From NCBI GenBank assembly GCA_948465565.1, contig CAOJXR010000007.1, forward strand, positions 1 to 64,000: 64,000 bases of DNA, given 5' to 3'. Origin of the DNA: an uncultured Clostridium sp. (GTDB taxonomy: Bacteria; Bacillota; Clostridia; TANB77; CAG-508). Position 1 is the stretch's first letter. The number at the start of each line of letters is the position of its first letter. Position numbers and translations under genes: made by a program. The notes beneath the pieces are model-generated. The model saw nothing but the letters and a program-made list of their open reading frames with translations, did no database searches and was not told where the DNA came from. Shown in pieces: positions 29,746 through 38,325 of the stretch.

Positions 29746-30199
29746 ATGGAAAAAGAAACATATATGAAGCTTGCTCTAAAAGAAGCCCAAAAAGCTTATG
29801 ACAAAGAAGAAGTGCCAATCGGAGTAGTAATAGTAAAAGAGCGGAAAAGTAATAGCAAAAGCACATAACATGAAAGAAACCAAAAAAGACACAATAGAGC
29901 ATGCAGAAATAAGAGCAATAAAAAAAGCAAGCAAAAAACTAAACTCATGGAGATTATTAGACTGTGAAATGTATACAACATTAGAACCATGCCCAATGTG
30001 CGCAGGAGCGATAATACAATCAAGAATAAAAAAAGTATATATTGGAGCAATGGACGAAAAAACAGGAGCAGCAGGTTCAGTACTAAATTTATTCAAAGAC
30101 TATAAATTCAACCATAATGTAGAACTAGAAAACGGAATATTAGAAGAACAATGCAAAACAATACTAAAAGACTTTTTCAAAATGCTTAGAAAAAAGTAA
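29746..30199 (+). CDS. tadA: tRNA adenosine-34 deaminase TadA, read through a +1 shift at CGG
   Basis: About 150 aa across two frames, the normal TadA length. The first frame gives MEKETYMKLALKEAQKAY and VPIGVVIVKE. After AAA GAG comes CGG at 29842-29844. Unshifted reading soon leaves the family; skipping the C gives GAG GGA AAA GTA (Glu-Gly-Lys-Val-Ile-Ala), then the zinc site HAE (DTIEHAEIRAI) and EPCPMCAGAII. TadA makes inosine-34 in tRNA-Arg(ACG), which lets that tRNA read CGU, CGC and CGA but not CGG. It is normally essential, so the intact remainder argues for productive frameshifting. AAAGGAAG precedes the ATG by 4 bases. Confidence 0.92.
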
Positions 30200-30209
30200 T
30201 GGAGGAAAA

Positions 30210-30959
30210 ATGGAAACAGAAGCAAAAAAAAGAATATTAAGAAAATATATATTTATCGCTTTTCTACTATTAATAACAGCCATAGTAATATTACTTATGA
30301 TAAAATACAATGTAGAAGGTGAAAAAAACATGCCATTTAAACTAAGCAAAATAGTTGTACAAAGCACAATAGACACAAAAAGTAGAGAAGGAACAGGCAA
30401 CTTATGGGACTTAGAGCTAACACAAAACAATGATATATACATATATATTGAGAAAAATAAAAATATAGAATCAGAAAGCAAACTAAAAAGTATAAAAATA
30501 AAAAGAACATCTTCCATAGTAAAACCAAAAAAAGGACAAATATCAGTATTACTCCCAACAAGCAATAACATAAATAAAATATTCTTAAACAGTACAGAAA
30601 ACTACTTAAACAAAACAATAGAATATAACGCAAACACATCAGATAACTTAGAAAAACAAGAAATATGCCAAGATGGTGGAATGATAGCATTCAGAATAAG
30701 CAATCAAAACATAGGCGAATATATATCAAATGAAGGCGACGAAATAAAATACGATAAATCACTACTAGAAAAAGCAGGAATAGATGAAAGTGAATTAAAA
30801 TTCACAGCTGAAATAGACCTAGTAATAGAACTATCAGAAGATGAAAAATACAAAGGAACAATATCACTAGAATTACCAACAGACACATTTGAAAATAGAG
30901 GATCAATAACAACAGAAATAACAGACACAAGTAAAATTATTTTTAAAAGAAATGAATAA
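30210..30959 (+). CDS. Unknown membrane-anchored extracellular protein
   Basis: 249 aa. One N-terminal membrane segment (about 12-31, FIAFLLLITAIVILLMI) is followed by an extracellular, beta-rich region with repeated EL/LE...K motifs. No cysteine motif or enzyme signature is recognised. AGGAGG lies 6 bases before the ATG, 10 bases after tadA. Position between tadA and the SRP RNA suggests co-transcription with tadA. Confidence 0.6.
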   Translation: METEAKKRILRKYIFIAFLLLITAIVILLMIKYNVEGEKNMPFKLSKIVVQSTIDTKSREGTGNLWDLELTQNNDIYIYIEKNKNIESESKLKSIKIKRTSSIVKPKKGQISVLLPTSNNINKIFLNSTENYLNKTIEYNANTSDNLEKQEICQDGGMIAFRISNQNIGEYISNEGDEIKYDKSLLEKAGIDESELKFTAEIDLVIELSEDEKYKGTISLELPTDTFENRGSITTEITDTSKIIFKRNE

Positions 30960-30964
30960 ATTAC

Positions 30965-30993
30965 TTGATTAAATTGACAAGACATTATATAAT
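30965..30993 (+). promoter_or_regulatory. Promoter of the SRP RNA
   Basis: TTGATT (30965-30970), 17 bases, TATAAT (30988-30993). Transcription would begin at about 31001, exactly where the paired end of the SRP RNA starts. Confidence 0.75.
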
Positions 30994-31000
30994 CTTTTAT

Positions 31001-31147
31001 GGTATAAGTGATAGCTTTTGAGTGGAGAGTATGTTTCGATAAAAAGCTATGAACCTCGTCAGATTCGGAAGAAAGCAGCGATAAATAGTGTATTATGCGA
31101 ATAAACATGCTTTCCACTGAGAAGCTATCGCTTATACCAATTTTTTT
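31001..31147 (+). ncRNA. ffs: Signal recognition particle RNA (short type)
   Basis: The ends pair over about 25 bases (GGTATAAGTGATAGC with GCTATCGCTTATACC), and the tip is the conserved Ffh-binding loop (CGTCAGATTCGGAAGAAAGC, near 31058-31077). A T run follows at 31141. Length is about 140 bases. I see no 5' Alu-type hairpins such as the roughly 270-base Bacillus scRNA has. The location tadA - SRP RNA - dnaX - ybaB - recR is conserved in Firmicutes. Confidence 0.9.
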
Positions 31148-31166
31148 AAAATTGGGGGTAGTAAAA

Positions 31167-32732
31167 TTGTCATATACAGCCTTGTATAGAAAATTTAGAC
31201 CTTTAACATTTAGTGAATTTGCAGGACAAGAACATATAACGAAAACATTAAAAAATCAGATAATAGCAAACCGTGTTGGACATGCATACTTATTCAATGG
31301 AGGAAGAGGAACAGGAAAAACATCAGCAGCAAAAGTATTAGCAAGAGCAGTAAACTGTTTAAATCCAAAAGACGGCGAACCATGCAATGAATGTGAAATA
31401 TGCAAAGAAATATTAAATGGCTCACTAACAGATGTTGTTGAAATGGACGCTGCATCAAACAACAGTGTAGAAGACATAAGACAAATACGTGATGAAGTAA
31501 ATTTCTTACCAACAAAAGCAAAATACAGAATATATATAATAGACGAGGTTCACATGCTATCAACAGGTGCGTTCAATGCATTATTAAAAACATTAGAAGA
31601 ACCACCATCTCATGTAAAATTCATATTAGCAACAACAGAGCCACAAAAGTTACCAGCAACGATTTTGTCAAGATGTCAGAGATTTGACTTTAAAAAAATA
31701 TCAAATGAAGACATCAAAAAAAGACTAGAAATAATAACAAATGAAATAGGAGTAAGCATTTCCAAAGAAGCACTAAACACAATAGCAGTCTTATCCGAAG
31801 GAGCAATGAGAGACGCAATAAGTATCTTAGAAAGATGCATACAAGACGGAGACACAGAAATAACAGACGAAAAAATAAAAGATTTAGTAGGAATCCCAAA
31901 ATTTGAATACATATATAAAATAACCAACAGTCTATTAGAAAAAGACCCAGAAAAAGCATTAGAAGTAACACAAGAAATAATTGACGAAGGAAAAGACCTA
32001 TATAACTTCTTGTGGGAAACAATAAAATACATAAAAGACGTACTAATCTTCAAATCAAAAGGAAAAATAGAGCTATATAGCAAAGACGAAATGAAAAAAA
32101 TAGAAGAATTAAGTACAAAAACATCAAAAGAAGAACTATTTGGAATAATAAAAAACTTATCAGAAATAGAGAACGACATTAAATGGTCAACACAAAAAAA
32201 TATAATGTTCCAAACAGGAATAATCAAATTGACAATATCAAATGAGTCAAATGGAGACATTGGAAAAATAGAGAAACGACTAGACATACTTGAAAAAAAG
32301 ATTGAATTAGGAGACATAAAAGTAAACAATACAAAAAGTGCAGAACCAAAGCAAACTATGTCAGCAAGACAAACAAACACTAGCAATGACAAAACAGAAA
32401 ACAAACCAAAAGCTTCAATAGCCAACATAACTAGCACAGAATATTGGCCTAAAGTAGTAAATAATCTAAAAAACAAAGGCAAATTAACCCTATTCACTAA
32501 CTTAATGAACACAAAAGCAGTAGAATTAAATGACATGCAAATTGGAATTGTAGGACTAACAGCCTTTGGAAAAACAGTAGTAGAACAACCAGACAACAGA
32601 CAAGAAATAACAAAAGCAATCTTGCAAGAAGCAGGAAAAGAAATGCAAATAAAGGTAGAAGAAGTTCAAAATGTGATAAATAGAACACAAAACCAAAACT
32701 TCGGAATACCAATCAATATTATAGAAGAATAA
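31167..32732 (+). CDS. dnaX: DNA polymerase III subunits gamma and tau
   Basis: About 521 aa from TTG 31167, 7 bases after GGGGGT; the upstream ATG (31095) lies inside the SRP RNA. It begins SYTALYRKFRPLTFSEFAGQ. Walker A GGRGTGKTSAAK, the zinc cysteines (CLNP..CNECEIC), Walker B YIIDEVHML and SRC (ILSRCQRF) follow. The C-terminal tau-like region (about 390-520) is lysine-rich. It is the clamp loader ATPase. Confidence 0.95.
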   Translation: MSYTALYRKFRPLTFSEFAGQEHITKTLKNQIIANRVGHAYLFNGGRGTGKTSAAKVLARAVNCLNPKDGEPCNECEICKEILNGSLTDVVEMDAASNNSVEDIRQIRDEVNFLPTKAKYRIYIIDEVHMLSTGAFNALLKTLEEPPSHVKFILATTEPQKLPATILSRCQRFDFKKISNEDIKKRLEIITNEIGVSISKEALNTIAVLSEGAMRDAISILERCIQDGDTEITDEKIKDLVGIPKFEYIYKITNSLLEKDPEKALEVTQEIIDEGKDLYNFLWETIKYIKDVLIFKSKGKIELYSKDEMKKIEELSTKTSKEELFGIIKNLSEIENDIKWSTQKNIMFQTGIIKLTISNESNGDIGKIEKRLDILEKKIELGDIKVNNTKSAEPKQTMSARQTNTSNDKTENKPKASIANITSTEYWPKVVNNLKNKGKLTLFTNLMNTKAVELNDMQIGIVGLTAFGKTVVEQPDNRQEITKAILQEAGKEMQIKVEEVQNVINRTQNQNFGIPINIIEE

Positions 32733-32746
32733 GGAGGAAAGTAAAA

Positions 32747-33094
32747 ATGGCAAAAAGAGGTGGATTCCCAGGTGGAATGGGAGGATTTCCAGGAGGAATG
32801 AACATAAACAAACTAATGAAAGAAGCTAAAAAAATGCAAGCCGACATGGAAAGATCACAAGAAGAACTATCACAAAGAGAATTTGAGAACCAAGTTGGTG
32901 GAGGAGTAATTTCTGTAAAAATTACAGGAGATAAAGTATTAAAAGAAATCAAAATAAACAAAGAAGTAGTTGACCCAGAAGATGTAGAAACACTAGAAGA
33001 TTTAATAATAACATGTATAAATGGAGCAATGCAAAAAGCAGATAACGCAGCAAATGAAAGTATGGGACAATTCAACATCCCAGGACTAATGTAA
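32747..33094 (+). CDS. ybaB: YbaB/EbfC nucleoid-associated protein
   Basis: 115 aa. A glycine-rich N-terminal extension ([15 protein letters not shown]) is followed by the conserved [21 protein letters not shown] helix and the [21 protein letters not shown] core, ending with [15 protein letters not shown] dimeric DNA-binding protein, conventionally between dnaX and recR as here. Confidence 0.95.
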   Translation: MAKRGGFPGGMGGFPGGMNINKLMKEAKKMQADMERSQEELSQREFENQVGGGVISVKITGDKVLKEIKINKEVVDPEDVETLEDLIITCINGAMQKADNAANESMGQFNIPGLM

Positions 33095-33111
33095 AAAGTA
33101 GAGGAAGTAAA

Positions 33112-33711
33112 ATGTCATTATATTCACCATCAATAGAAAAACTAATAGAAAATTTTGAAAGATTACCTAGTATTGGACACAAAACAGCAATACGACTAGC
33201 ATACCACATGCTAGACATGAATGAACAAGAAATTGCAGAATTCACAAATGCAATAACAGAAGCAAAGCAAAAGCTAAAATATTGTTCAATTTGCTACAAC
33301 ATATCAGACACAGACCCATGTCCTATATGTTCTAATCCCAAAAGAGACCCATCTACAATATGTGTAGTTGAAGACGTAAGAGACATAATGGCAATGGAAA
33401 GAACAAACGAATACAAAGGTGTATATCACGTTCTACATGGCACAATTTCACCAATGAATGGAATCGGTCCAGACGACATAAAAATAAAAGAATTATTAAA
33501 TAGAATACGAGGCAACGATATAAAAGAAATAATAATTGCAACTAACCCTAGAGTAGAAGGTGAGGCAACATCTATATATTTATCAAAACTAATAAAAGCA
33601 TTTGGCATAAAAGTAACAAGAATAGCACATGGAATACCAGTCGGAGGAGACCTAGAATACACTGACGAAATAACACTAATGAAAGCCATGGAAGGCAGAC
33701 ACGAGATATAA
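33112..33711 (+). CDS. recR: Recombination mediator RecR
   Basis: 199 aa, full length. A helix-hairpin-helix at the N-terminus ([18 protein letters not shown]) precedes the C4 zinc finger ([16 protein letters not shown], about 57-72) and the TOPRIM domain ([34 protein letters not shown]). The ending [22 protein letters not shown] is characteristic. It works with RecF (here a shifted gene) and RecO to load RecA. Confidence 0.97.
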   Translation: MSLYSPSIEKLIENFERLPSIGHKTAIRLAYHMLDMNEQEIAEFTNAITEAKQKLKYCSICYNISDTDPCPICSNPKRDPSTICVVEDVRDIMAMERTNEYKGVYHVLHGTISPMNGIGPDDIKIKELLNRIRGNDIKEIIIATNPRVEGEATSIYLSKLIKAFGIKVTRIAHGIPVGGDLEYTDEITLMKAMEGRHEI

Positions 33712-33715
33712 AATA

Positions 33716-33751
33716 AAACTGAGAAAACTAACAATTTTCTCAGTTTTTTAT
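33716..33751 (+). terminator. Terminator after recR
   Basis: AAACTGAGAAAA pairs with TTTTCTCAGTTT, followed by a T run. It can also serve the convergent glycosyltransferase gene on the minus strand. Confidence 0.85.
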
Positions 33752-33787
33752 TTAAATAAATGCTCATCCATACAGAAAGATAACAAA

Positions 33788-34921
33788 TTAAAGCGTATTC
33801 ATTAAAATATCACAAATATTCTTAGTAGAATCAGGTTTAGCAAGATTAGGAATATTATTACGCATTTCATCAATTTTTTCCGGATGTCTATACAAATTTT
33901 TCAAAACTCTAGCAATATTATCTTCCTTTTTAATCCAAACAGCAACACCATTTCTAACAAGAAATTCCGCATTTTCTTCCTCTTGACCAGGAATAGGATT
34001 TATAATAACAATAGGTAAATTAGAAACCAAACTTTCAGAAGTCGTCAATCCACCAGGCTTTGTAATAACAATATTAGAAATACTCATAAGCTCTGGAACC
34101 TTATCAGTATAATCCAAAATACGAACCCTATCAGAAACTCCATACAAATCTACAAGAGAATGAAACTTCTCATTCATTTTCTTATTTTTTCCCGAAATAG
34201 CAATAATTTGAAAATTTTTAAACAATCTAATCAATGCCCTAAAAACAAGATGAGTCCTCTTTCTACCCAATCCAAATTCACCACCAGCAAAGAAAAGAAC
34301 AGTAGTCTTATTAGGATCTAAATTAAAATTCCTATAAGTTTTCTCATTATCAAAAACTTTACCGAACCTATCCGAAAGAGGTATACCAGTCACAAAAATC
34401 TTAAAATCAGCAATACCAGAATCAGACAAAGCAACTTTCATTTCCTGATTAGCAACAAAATAATAATCAATATATTCCGAATCAACAAGCCATTGAGAAT
34501 GAGGAGCCATATCAGTCAAAACAGTAGCTATTTTACAAGAAATCTTATTCTTTTTCTTCAAATCCGTACACATTTGATTAGAAAAAGGATGAGTAGAAAT
34601 AACCAAATCAGGCTCAAACTCTTGTAAAATATTATTCAATTTTCTAGCCATAAGTTTATTAGAAGTAGTAGTAATTTTAGCCAAAGCACCATGATCAGAA
34701 TTGCTATAAATACGTTTCCACATCCACGGAGCCTTCTTAGCCATTTCCTTATATGCCGTTGTAGATAATTTATTAATATATTTATTAATATACTCAACAC
34801 AATCAATCATCAAAGTTTCACAATCTTCATAATGATTATCCAAATAATTTTTAATAGCCTTAGCAGCAGAAAGATGACCACCACCATAAGCACCATAAAA
34901 AATAAGAATTTTTTTCTTCAT
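33788..34921 (-). CDS. GT28-family glycosyltransferase (MGDG-synthase/UgtP type)
   Basis: About 377 aa from ATG 34921, 8 bases after GGGAG (an upstream in-frame ATG at 34939 lies before that site). The N-terminal YGAYGGGHLSAAKAI is typical of processive diacylglycerol glucosyltransferase/MGDG synthase-like enzymes. The middle ISTHPFSNQM, LTDMAPHSQWL and FAGGEFGLG follow, and the C-terminal nucleotide-sugar site is ITKPGGLTTSESL (about 291) with NPIPGQEEENAEFL. It likely makes membrane glycolipid. It is convergent to recR. Confidence 0.85.
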   Translation of the reverse strand: MKKKILIFYGAYGGGHLSAAKAIKNYLDNHYEDCETLMIDCVEYINKYINKLSTTAYKEMAKKAPWMWKRIYSNSDHGALAKITTTSNKLMARKLNNILQEFEPDLVISTHPFSNQMCTDLKKKNKISCKIATVLTDMAPHSQWLVDSEYIDYYFVANQEMKVALSDSGIADFKIFVTGIPLSDRFGKVFDNEKTYRNFNLDPNKTTVLFFAGGEFGLGRKRTHLVFRALIRLFKNFQIIAISGKNKKMNEKFHSLVDLYGVSDRVRILDYTDKVPELMSISNIVITKPGGLTTSESLVSNLPIVIINPIPGQEEENAEFLVRNGVAVWIKKEDNIARVLKNLYRHPEKIDEMRNNIPNLAKPDSTKNICDILMNTL

Positions 34922-35043
34922 AAATAAATCTCCCATCAAGTAAAATACTTGCTAAAAAATTATACCACAAAAAAATAAAAATGTGAATTAAAATAATAAA
35001 CCATATAAATATATAATAATAAAAGACCAAATATCCTATGCAT

Positions 35044-35072
35044 TTGAAAAAACAATTTAAAAATGATATAAT
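35044..35072 (+). promoter_or_regulatory. Promoter of the GC-rich unit
   Basis: TTGAAA (35044-35049), 17 bases, TATAAT (35067-35072). Transcription would begin near 35079. Confidence 0.7.
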
Positions 35073-35121
35073 ACCACACATGAAGCGTTAGAATAACTGA
35101 ACTGTAGACAGAAAGGATGGC

Positions 35122-35331
35122 ATGACGATGAATTTGCGGTTTAGAGGCAAGCAAAAAACGCAAGGAAACCACGAGAAGAAACGCGCCAGAGGAATACTGA
35201 CGCTATTCTTTCTCGACTACAACGAGATCTATGCAGAGCAATTCGGAGCCAATGATCCGGCCATGAGAATGACCGCCAAAATTATCAACGGCTGCGACGC
35301 AATGCTGAGGTTTGGCGGTAGAATGTGGTAG
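35122..35331 (+). CDS. Small GC-rich ORF, foreign-looking, function unknown
   Basis: 69 aa if read straight, from ATG 35122 with AAAGG 6 bases upstream. Base composition (about half GC) and codons such as CGC, GCC, CTG, GGC and TGC differ sharply from every neighbour. Codon 6 is CGG in frame (ATG ACG ATG AAT TTG CGG). Read straight the product is basic at the N-terminus and hydrophobic in the middle; with a +1 shift at that CGG it would be only 24 aa. I recognise no family. It has its own promoter and terminator, so it may be a transferred gene or a structured RNA of about 315 bases instead. Confidence 0.4.
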   Translation: MTMNLRFRGKQKTQGNHEKKRARGILTLFFLDYNEIYAEQFGANDPAMRMTAKIINGCDAMLRFGGRMW

Positions 35332-35361
35332 CGTTTGCAAAGGCGAAAAGATAACTAGCCT

Positions 35362-35393
35362 AAAAGCTCTTGGGGGAAACTCCAAGAGCTTTT
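35362..35393 (+). terminator. Terminator of the GC-rich unit
   Basis: AAAAGCTCTTGG pairs with CCAAGAGCTTTT around a GGGAAACT-type loop. A strong, symmetric hairpin ending in four T. Confidence 0.8.
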
Positions 35394-35471
35394 GCATTTT
35401 AATAAATAAAAAATTTCAAAAAATGAATAAAATCCCAATATAAAGTAAAAATAAAATCAGAGGGTGAAAAT

Positions 35472-36833
35472 ATGAAAAAAAATCAAACATTTAAAACAAG
35501 ATTGGCAATAGGCACAATCATAATATTAGCCATAATTATAGGCATTTTACTTTATAATATGTATAATACAAAACAAGAAAGTGAAACCAACGCAAACACA
35601 TCATACGACATGGCATTTTATCAATTATTAGACTATGTACAAAATGTAGAAAATTTCCTAGCAAAATCAACAATATCAACAAGTAGTGAAGCCGGAGCAG
35701 AAACATTGACACATGTATGGAGAGAAGCAGACCTAGCAGTAAGCTACTTATCACAATTACCATTAAACGTAGAACAACTAAACAAAACATCAAAATTTTT
35801 AAACCAAGTAAGCGAATACAGTTATTCACTATCAAGAAAAAACATATATAAAGAAGAATTATCCCAACAAGATCTAGACAATCTAAAAGAACTTCATAAA
35901 TACAGTTTACAATTAAAAGAAGGACTAGAAGACATTGCAGACAAACTAAGTAGTGGACAAATAGCATGGCAAGAAATCAGAAACGATAATAACAATGAAT
36001 ATACAAGGCAAGTTGACAGTATTTCTCAAGTCTCATTCACAGACATAGACAACAATTTCAATGAATTCGCAGGACTAATATATGACGGAGCATTCTCAGA
36101 ACACATAGAATTAGAAAATAAAAAAGGACTACCAGAAAACGAAATTACAGAAGAAGAAGCAGAAAACATATTAAAAGAAATATACAAAGAATCAATAGAA
36201 AATATCGAAAGACAAGGACTTATCGACCAAGGAAAAATACCAGTATATCAATTAGAAATAAAAGAAAAAAATAAACAAGAAAAAATCCATGTAGCAATTT
36301 CTCAAAAAGGCGGAAAAATCGTAAATCTAAACAAAGACAGAGACGTAATTGATGAAAACATATCAAGAGAAGAAGCAAACAAAATAGGAAAAGAATATTT
36401 AGCCAAAATCGGATATCCAGATATGGCAGAAACATATTTCCAAACGCAAGAAAACATCATAACAATAAACTATGTATACGAGCAAAATGGAATAGCAGTA
36501 TATCCAGACCTAATCAAAGTAAAAATAGCACTAGACGATGGCGAAATTTTAGGAGTTGAATCAACAGGATATCTAAACTCGCATACAACAAGAACGGACA
36601 CTATACCAACAATAAGCAAAGAACAAGCAAAAGCAAAACTAAACCCAAAATTAGACATACAAAGCGAAAAACTAGCAATAATACCAACTGAATGGAAAAC
36701 AGAAATACTATGTTACGAATTCAAAGGAAAAGTAGACGAAACAGAATTTTTAGTATATATAAATGCAAAAAACGGACGAGAAGAAAATATCCTAGTAATA
36801 ATAGAAACACCAGGTGGAGTACTAACAATGTAA
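35472..36833 (+). CDS. ypeB: Spore germination protein YpeB
   Basis: 453 aa. An N-terminal membrane anchor (about 12-31) precedes the helical YpeB region (about 45-190, NVENFLAKSTISTSSEAG, then WREADLAVSYLSQLPL). A C-terminal half contains two PepSY-type repeats (TEEEAENILKEIY; SREEANKIGKEYLAKIGYP). In Bacillus YpeB partners the cortex-lytic enzyme SleB; no sleB is adjacent here, although they are usually neighbours. AGGGTG lies 5 bases upstream. It marks the organism as a spore former or recent descendant of one. Confidence 0.9.
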   Translation: MKKNQTFKTRLAIGTIIILAIIIGILLYNMYNTKQESETNANTSYDMAFYQLLDYVQNVENFLAKSTISTSSEAGAETLTHVWREADLAVSYLSQLPLNVEQLNKTSKFLNQVSEYSYSLSRKNIYKEELSQQDLDNLKELHKYSLQLKEGLEDIADKLSSGQIAWQEIRNDNNNEYTRQVDSISQVSFTDIDNNFNEFAGLIYDGAFSEHIELENKKGLPENEITEEEAENILKEIYKESIENIERQGLIDQGKIPVYQLEIKEKNKQEKIHVAISQKGGKIVNLNKDRDVIDENISREEANKIGKEYLAKIGYPDMAETYFQTQENIITINYVYEQNGIAVYPDLIKVKIALDDGEILGVESTGYLNSHTTRTDTIPTISKEQAKAKLNPKLDIQSEKLAIIPTEWKTEILCYEFKGKVDETEFLVYINAKNGREENILVIIETPGGVLTM

Positions 36834-36835
36834 AA

Positions 36836-36886
36836 AAAGAGATAAACTATTTTACTTCATAATAAGTAGATAGTTTATCTCTTTTA
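36836..36886 (+). terminator. Terminator after ypeB
   Basis: AAAGAGATAAACTAT pairs with ATAGTTTATCTCTTT over 15 bp with a 19-base loop and T tail. Confidence 0.85.
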
Positions 36887-36966
36887 AATTAAACAGAATT
36901 AAAAATAACCTTGGAAATATAATATAAGTATGATAAAATCATTCAAGGAAGAAAAGGAGAGCAGAA

Positions 36967-37758
36967 ATGAGAGATTTAAGCAACGACATTGTAATTCAAA
37001 AAAACAAAAACGGAATGAACTACCTACAATTTAAAAAACTTTTAGAGTTAAACGTAAAACATGCATATGCGCTAAAAGGCGACTTTTGGAACATTGAGAA
37101 AAAAGGAAAAAACTTACCAGCACGACAAGAAAGTTTCAGGAGACTATGTGAAGCAATAGACTTAGACTCAAAAAATCTAACAAAACCAAATCAAATGCAC
37201 ACAGACAATGTAGAAATAATAGAAAAAGTATGTACATTAGAAGAACTAAAAAATACAGATGGAGTAATAACATCAAAAGAAAATATAGTATTAGCAACAA
37301 CAAATGCAGACTGCATTTTATATTTATTATATGATCCACAAAATAAAGTAATAGCAAATGTACACTCTGGATGGAGAGGCTCATACCAAAGAATAATAGA
37401 AAAAACCATAGACAAAATGACAAAAGAATTTAAGTGTAATCCAGAAAACATAATAGTATGCATATGCCCAAGCATAAGAAGATGTTGTTTTGAAGTAGAA
37501 AAAGACGTAAAAGACATGTTCGAAGAAAAATTTTCATTTCTAGAAAACATAAACAAATTTATAATAAACGGATATAACGAAAACAAATTTTACGTAGACA
37601 CAGTTGGAATAAACAACTGCCTATTACAAGCAAAAGGAATAAAAAAAGAAAACATATACGACTCAGGAATCTGCAGTGTATGCAATAGTGACTTAGTTCA
37701 CTCATATAGAGCAGAAAAAGAGAATTTTAGATTATCAGCAGCAATAATAAGTTTATAG
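36967..37758 (+). CDS. pgeF: Peptidoglycan editing factor PgeF (YfiH family)
   Basis: 263 aa. The multicopper-like family core is present: [14 protein letters not shown] (about 110-123), [13 protein letters not shown] (His, about 131) and the metal-site [13 protein letters not shown] (about 162). The family removes wrongly incorporated residues from peptidoglycan precursors and also has purine nucleoside activity in some members. First gene of a run pgeF-udg-addB with gaps of about 11 bases. Confidence 0.9.
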   Translation: MRDLSNDIVIQKNKNGMNYLQFKKLLELNVKHAYALKGDFWNIEKKGKNLPARQESFRRLCEAIDLDSKNLTKPNQMHTDNVEIIEKVCTLEELKNTDGVITSKENIVLATTNADCILYLLYDPQNKVIANVHSGWRGSYQRIIEKTIDKMTKEFKCNPENIIVCICPSIRRCCFEVEKDVKDMFEEKFSFLENINKFIINGYNENKFYVDTVGINNCLLQAKGIKKENIYDSGICSVCNSDLVHSYRAEKENFRLSAAIISL

Positions 37759-37769
37759 GATGGAGAAAA

Positions 37770-38315
37770 ATGATACAAAACTTTAAAGAATTAGAAGAAC
37801 AAATAAAAGACTGCAAAAAATGCAAATTATGCAACAATAGACACAATATTGTACTAGGAACAGGAAATAGACAAGCCAAAATAATGTTTATTGGAGAAGG
37901 ACCAGGAGCAGACGAAGATATACAAGGAGAGCCATTCGTCGGAAAAGCAGGAAAACTAATGGACCAAGCATTTAAAGGAATAGGAATAAATAGAGAAGAA
38001 GTATATATAGCAAACATAGTAAAATGCAGACCACCACAAAACAGGAATCCAGAACAAGATGAAATAGATAGTTGTATAGACTATTTACGCACACAAGTAA
38101 TGTTAGTAAAACCAGAAATAATTGTATTATTAGGAAGTGTTGCATTAAAAGCAATATTAGGAAAAGAATACTCAATAACAAGCAGTAGAGGAAAATGGGT
38201 AGAAAAAAAGGGAATACGATACTTACCAACATTCCATCCAGCAGCATTATTAAGAGACGAAAGTAAAAAAATATTCTTTTGGAAAGACTTAAAAGAAGTT
38301 AAAAAATTCATGTAA
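37770..38315 (+). CDS. Uracil-DNA glycosylase, family 4
   Basis: 181 aa. The iron-sulfur cysteines CKKCKLC (about 14-20) and CxxxP later ([10 protein letters not shown], about 88) plus the tail cysteine fit type 4 [27 protein letters not shown] is motif A, and [14 protein letters not shown] is the catalytic-loop motif. It removes uracil from DNA. It is sandwiched between pgeF and addB with short gaps. Confidence 0.92.
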   Translation: MIQNFKELEEQIKDCKKCKLCNNRHNIVLGTGNRQAKIMFIGEGPGADEDIQGEPFVGKAGKLMDQAFKGIGINREEVYIANIVKCRPPQNRNPEQDEIDSCIDYLRTQVMLVKPEIIVLLGSVALKAILGKEYSITSSRGKWVEKKGIRYLPTFHPAALLRDESKKIFFWKDLKEVKKFM

Positions 38316-38325
38316 GGGGTATAAC

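Noticed and set aside
31095-31166. Upstream ATG for dnaX
   Set aside because: It lies inside the SRP RNA; the TTG at 31167 has the ribosome binding site and begins the conserved N-terminus.
35079-35395. tmRNA, RNase P RNA or 6S RNA
   Set aside because: The tRNA-like ends of tmRNA and the core motifs of RNase P RNA are absent, and no 6S-like central bubble could be drawn.
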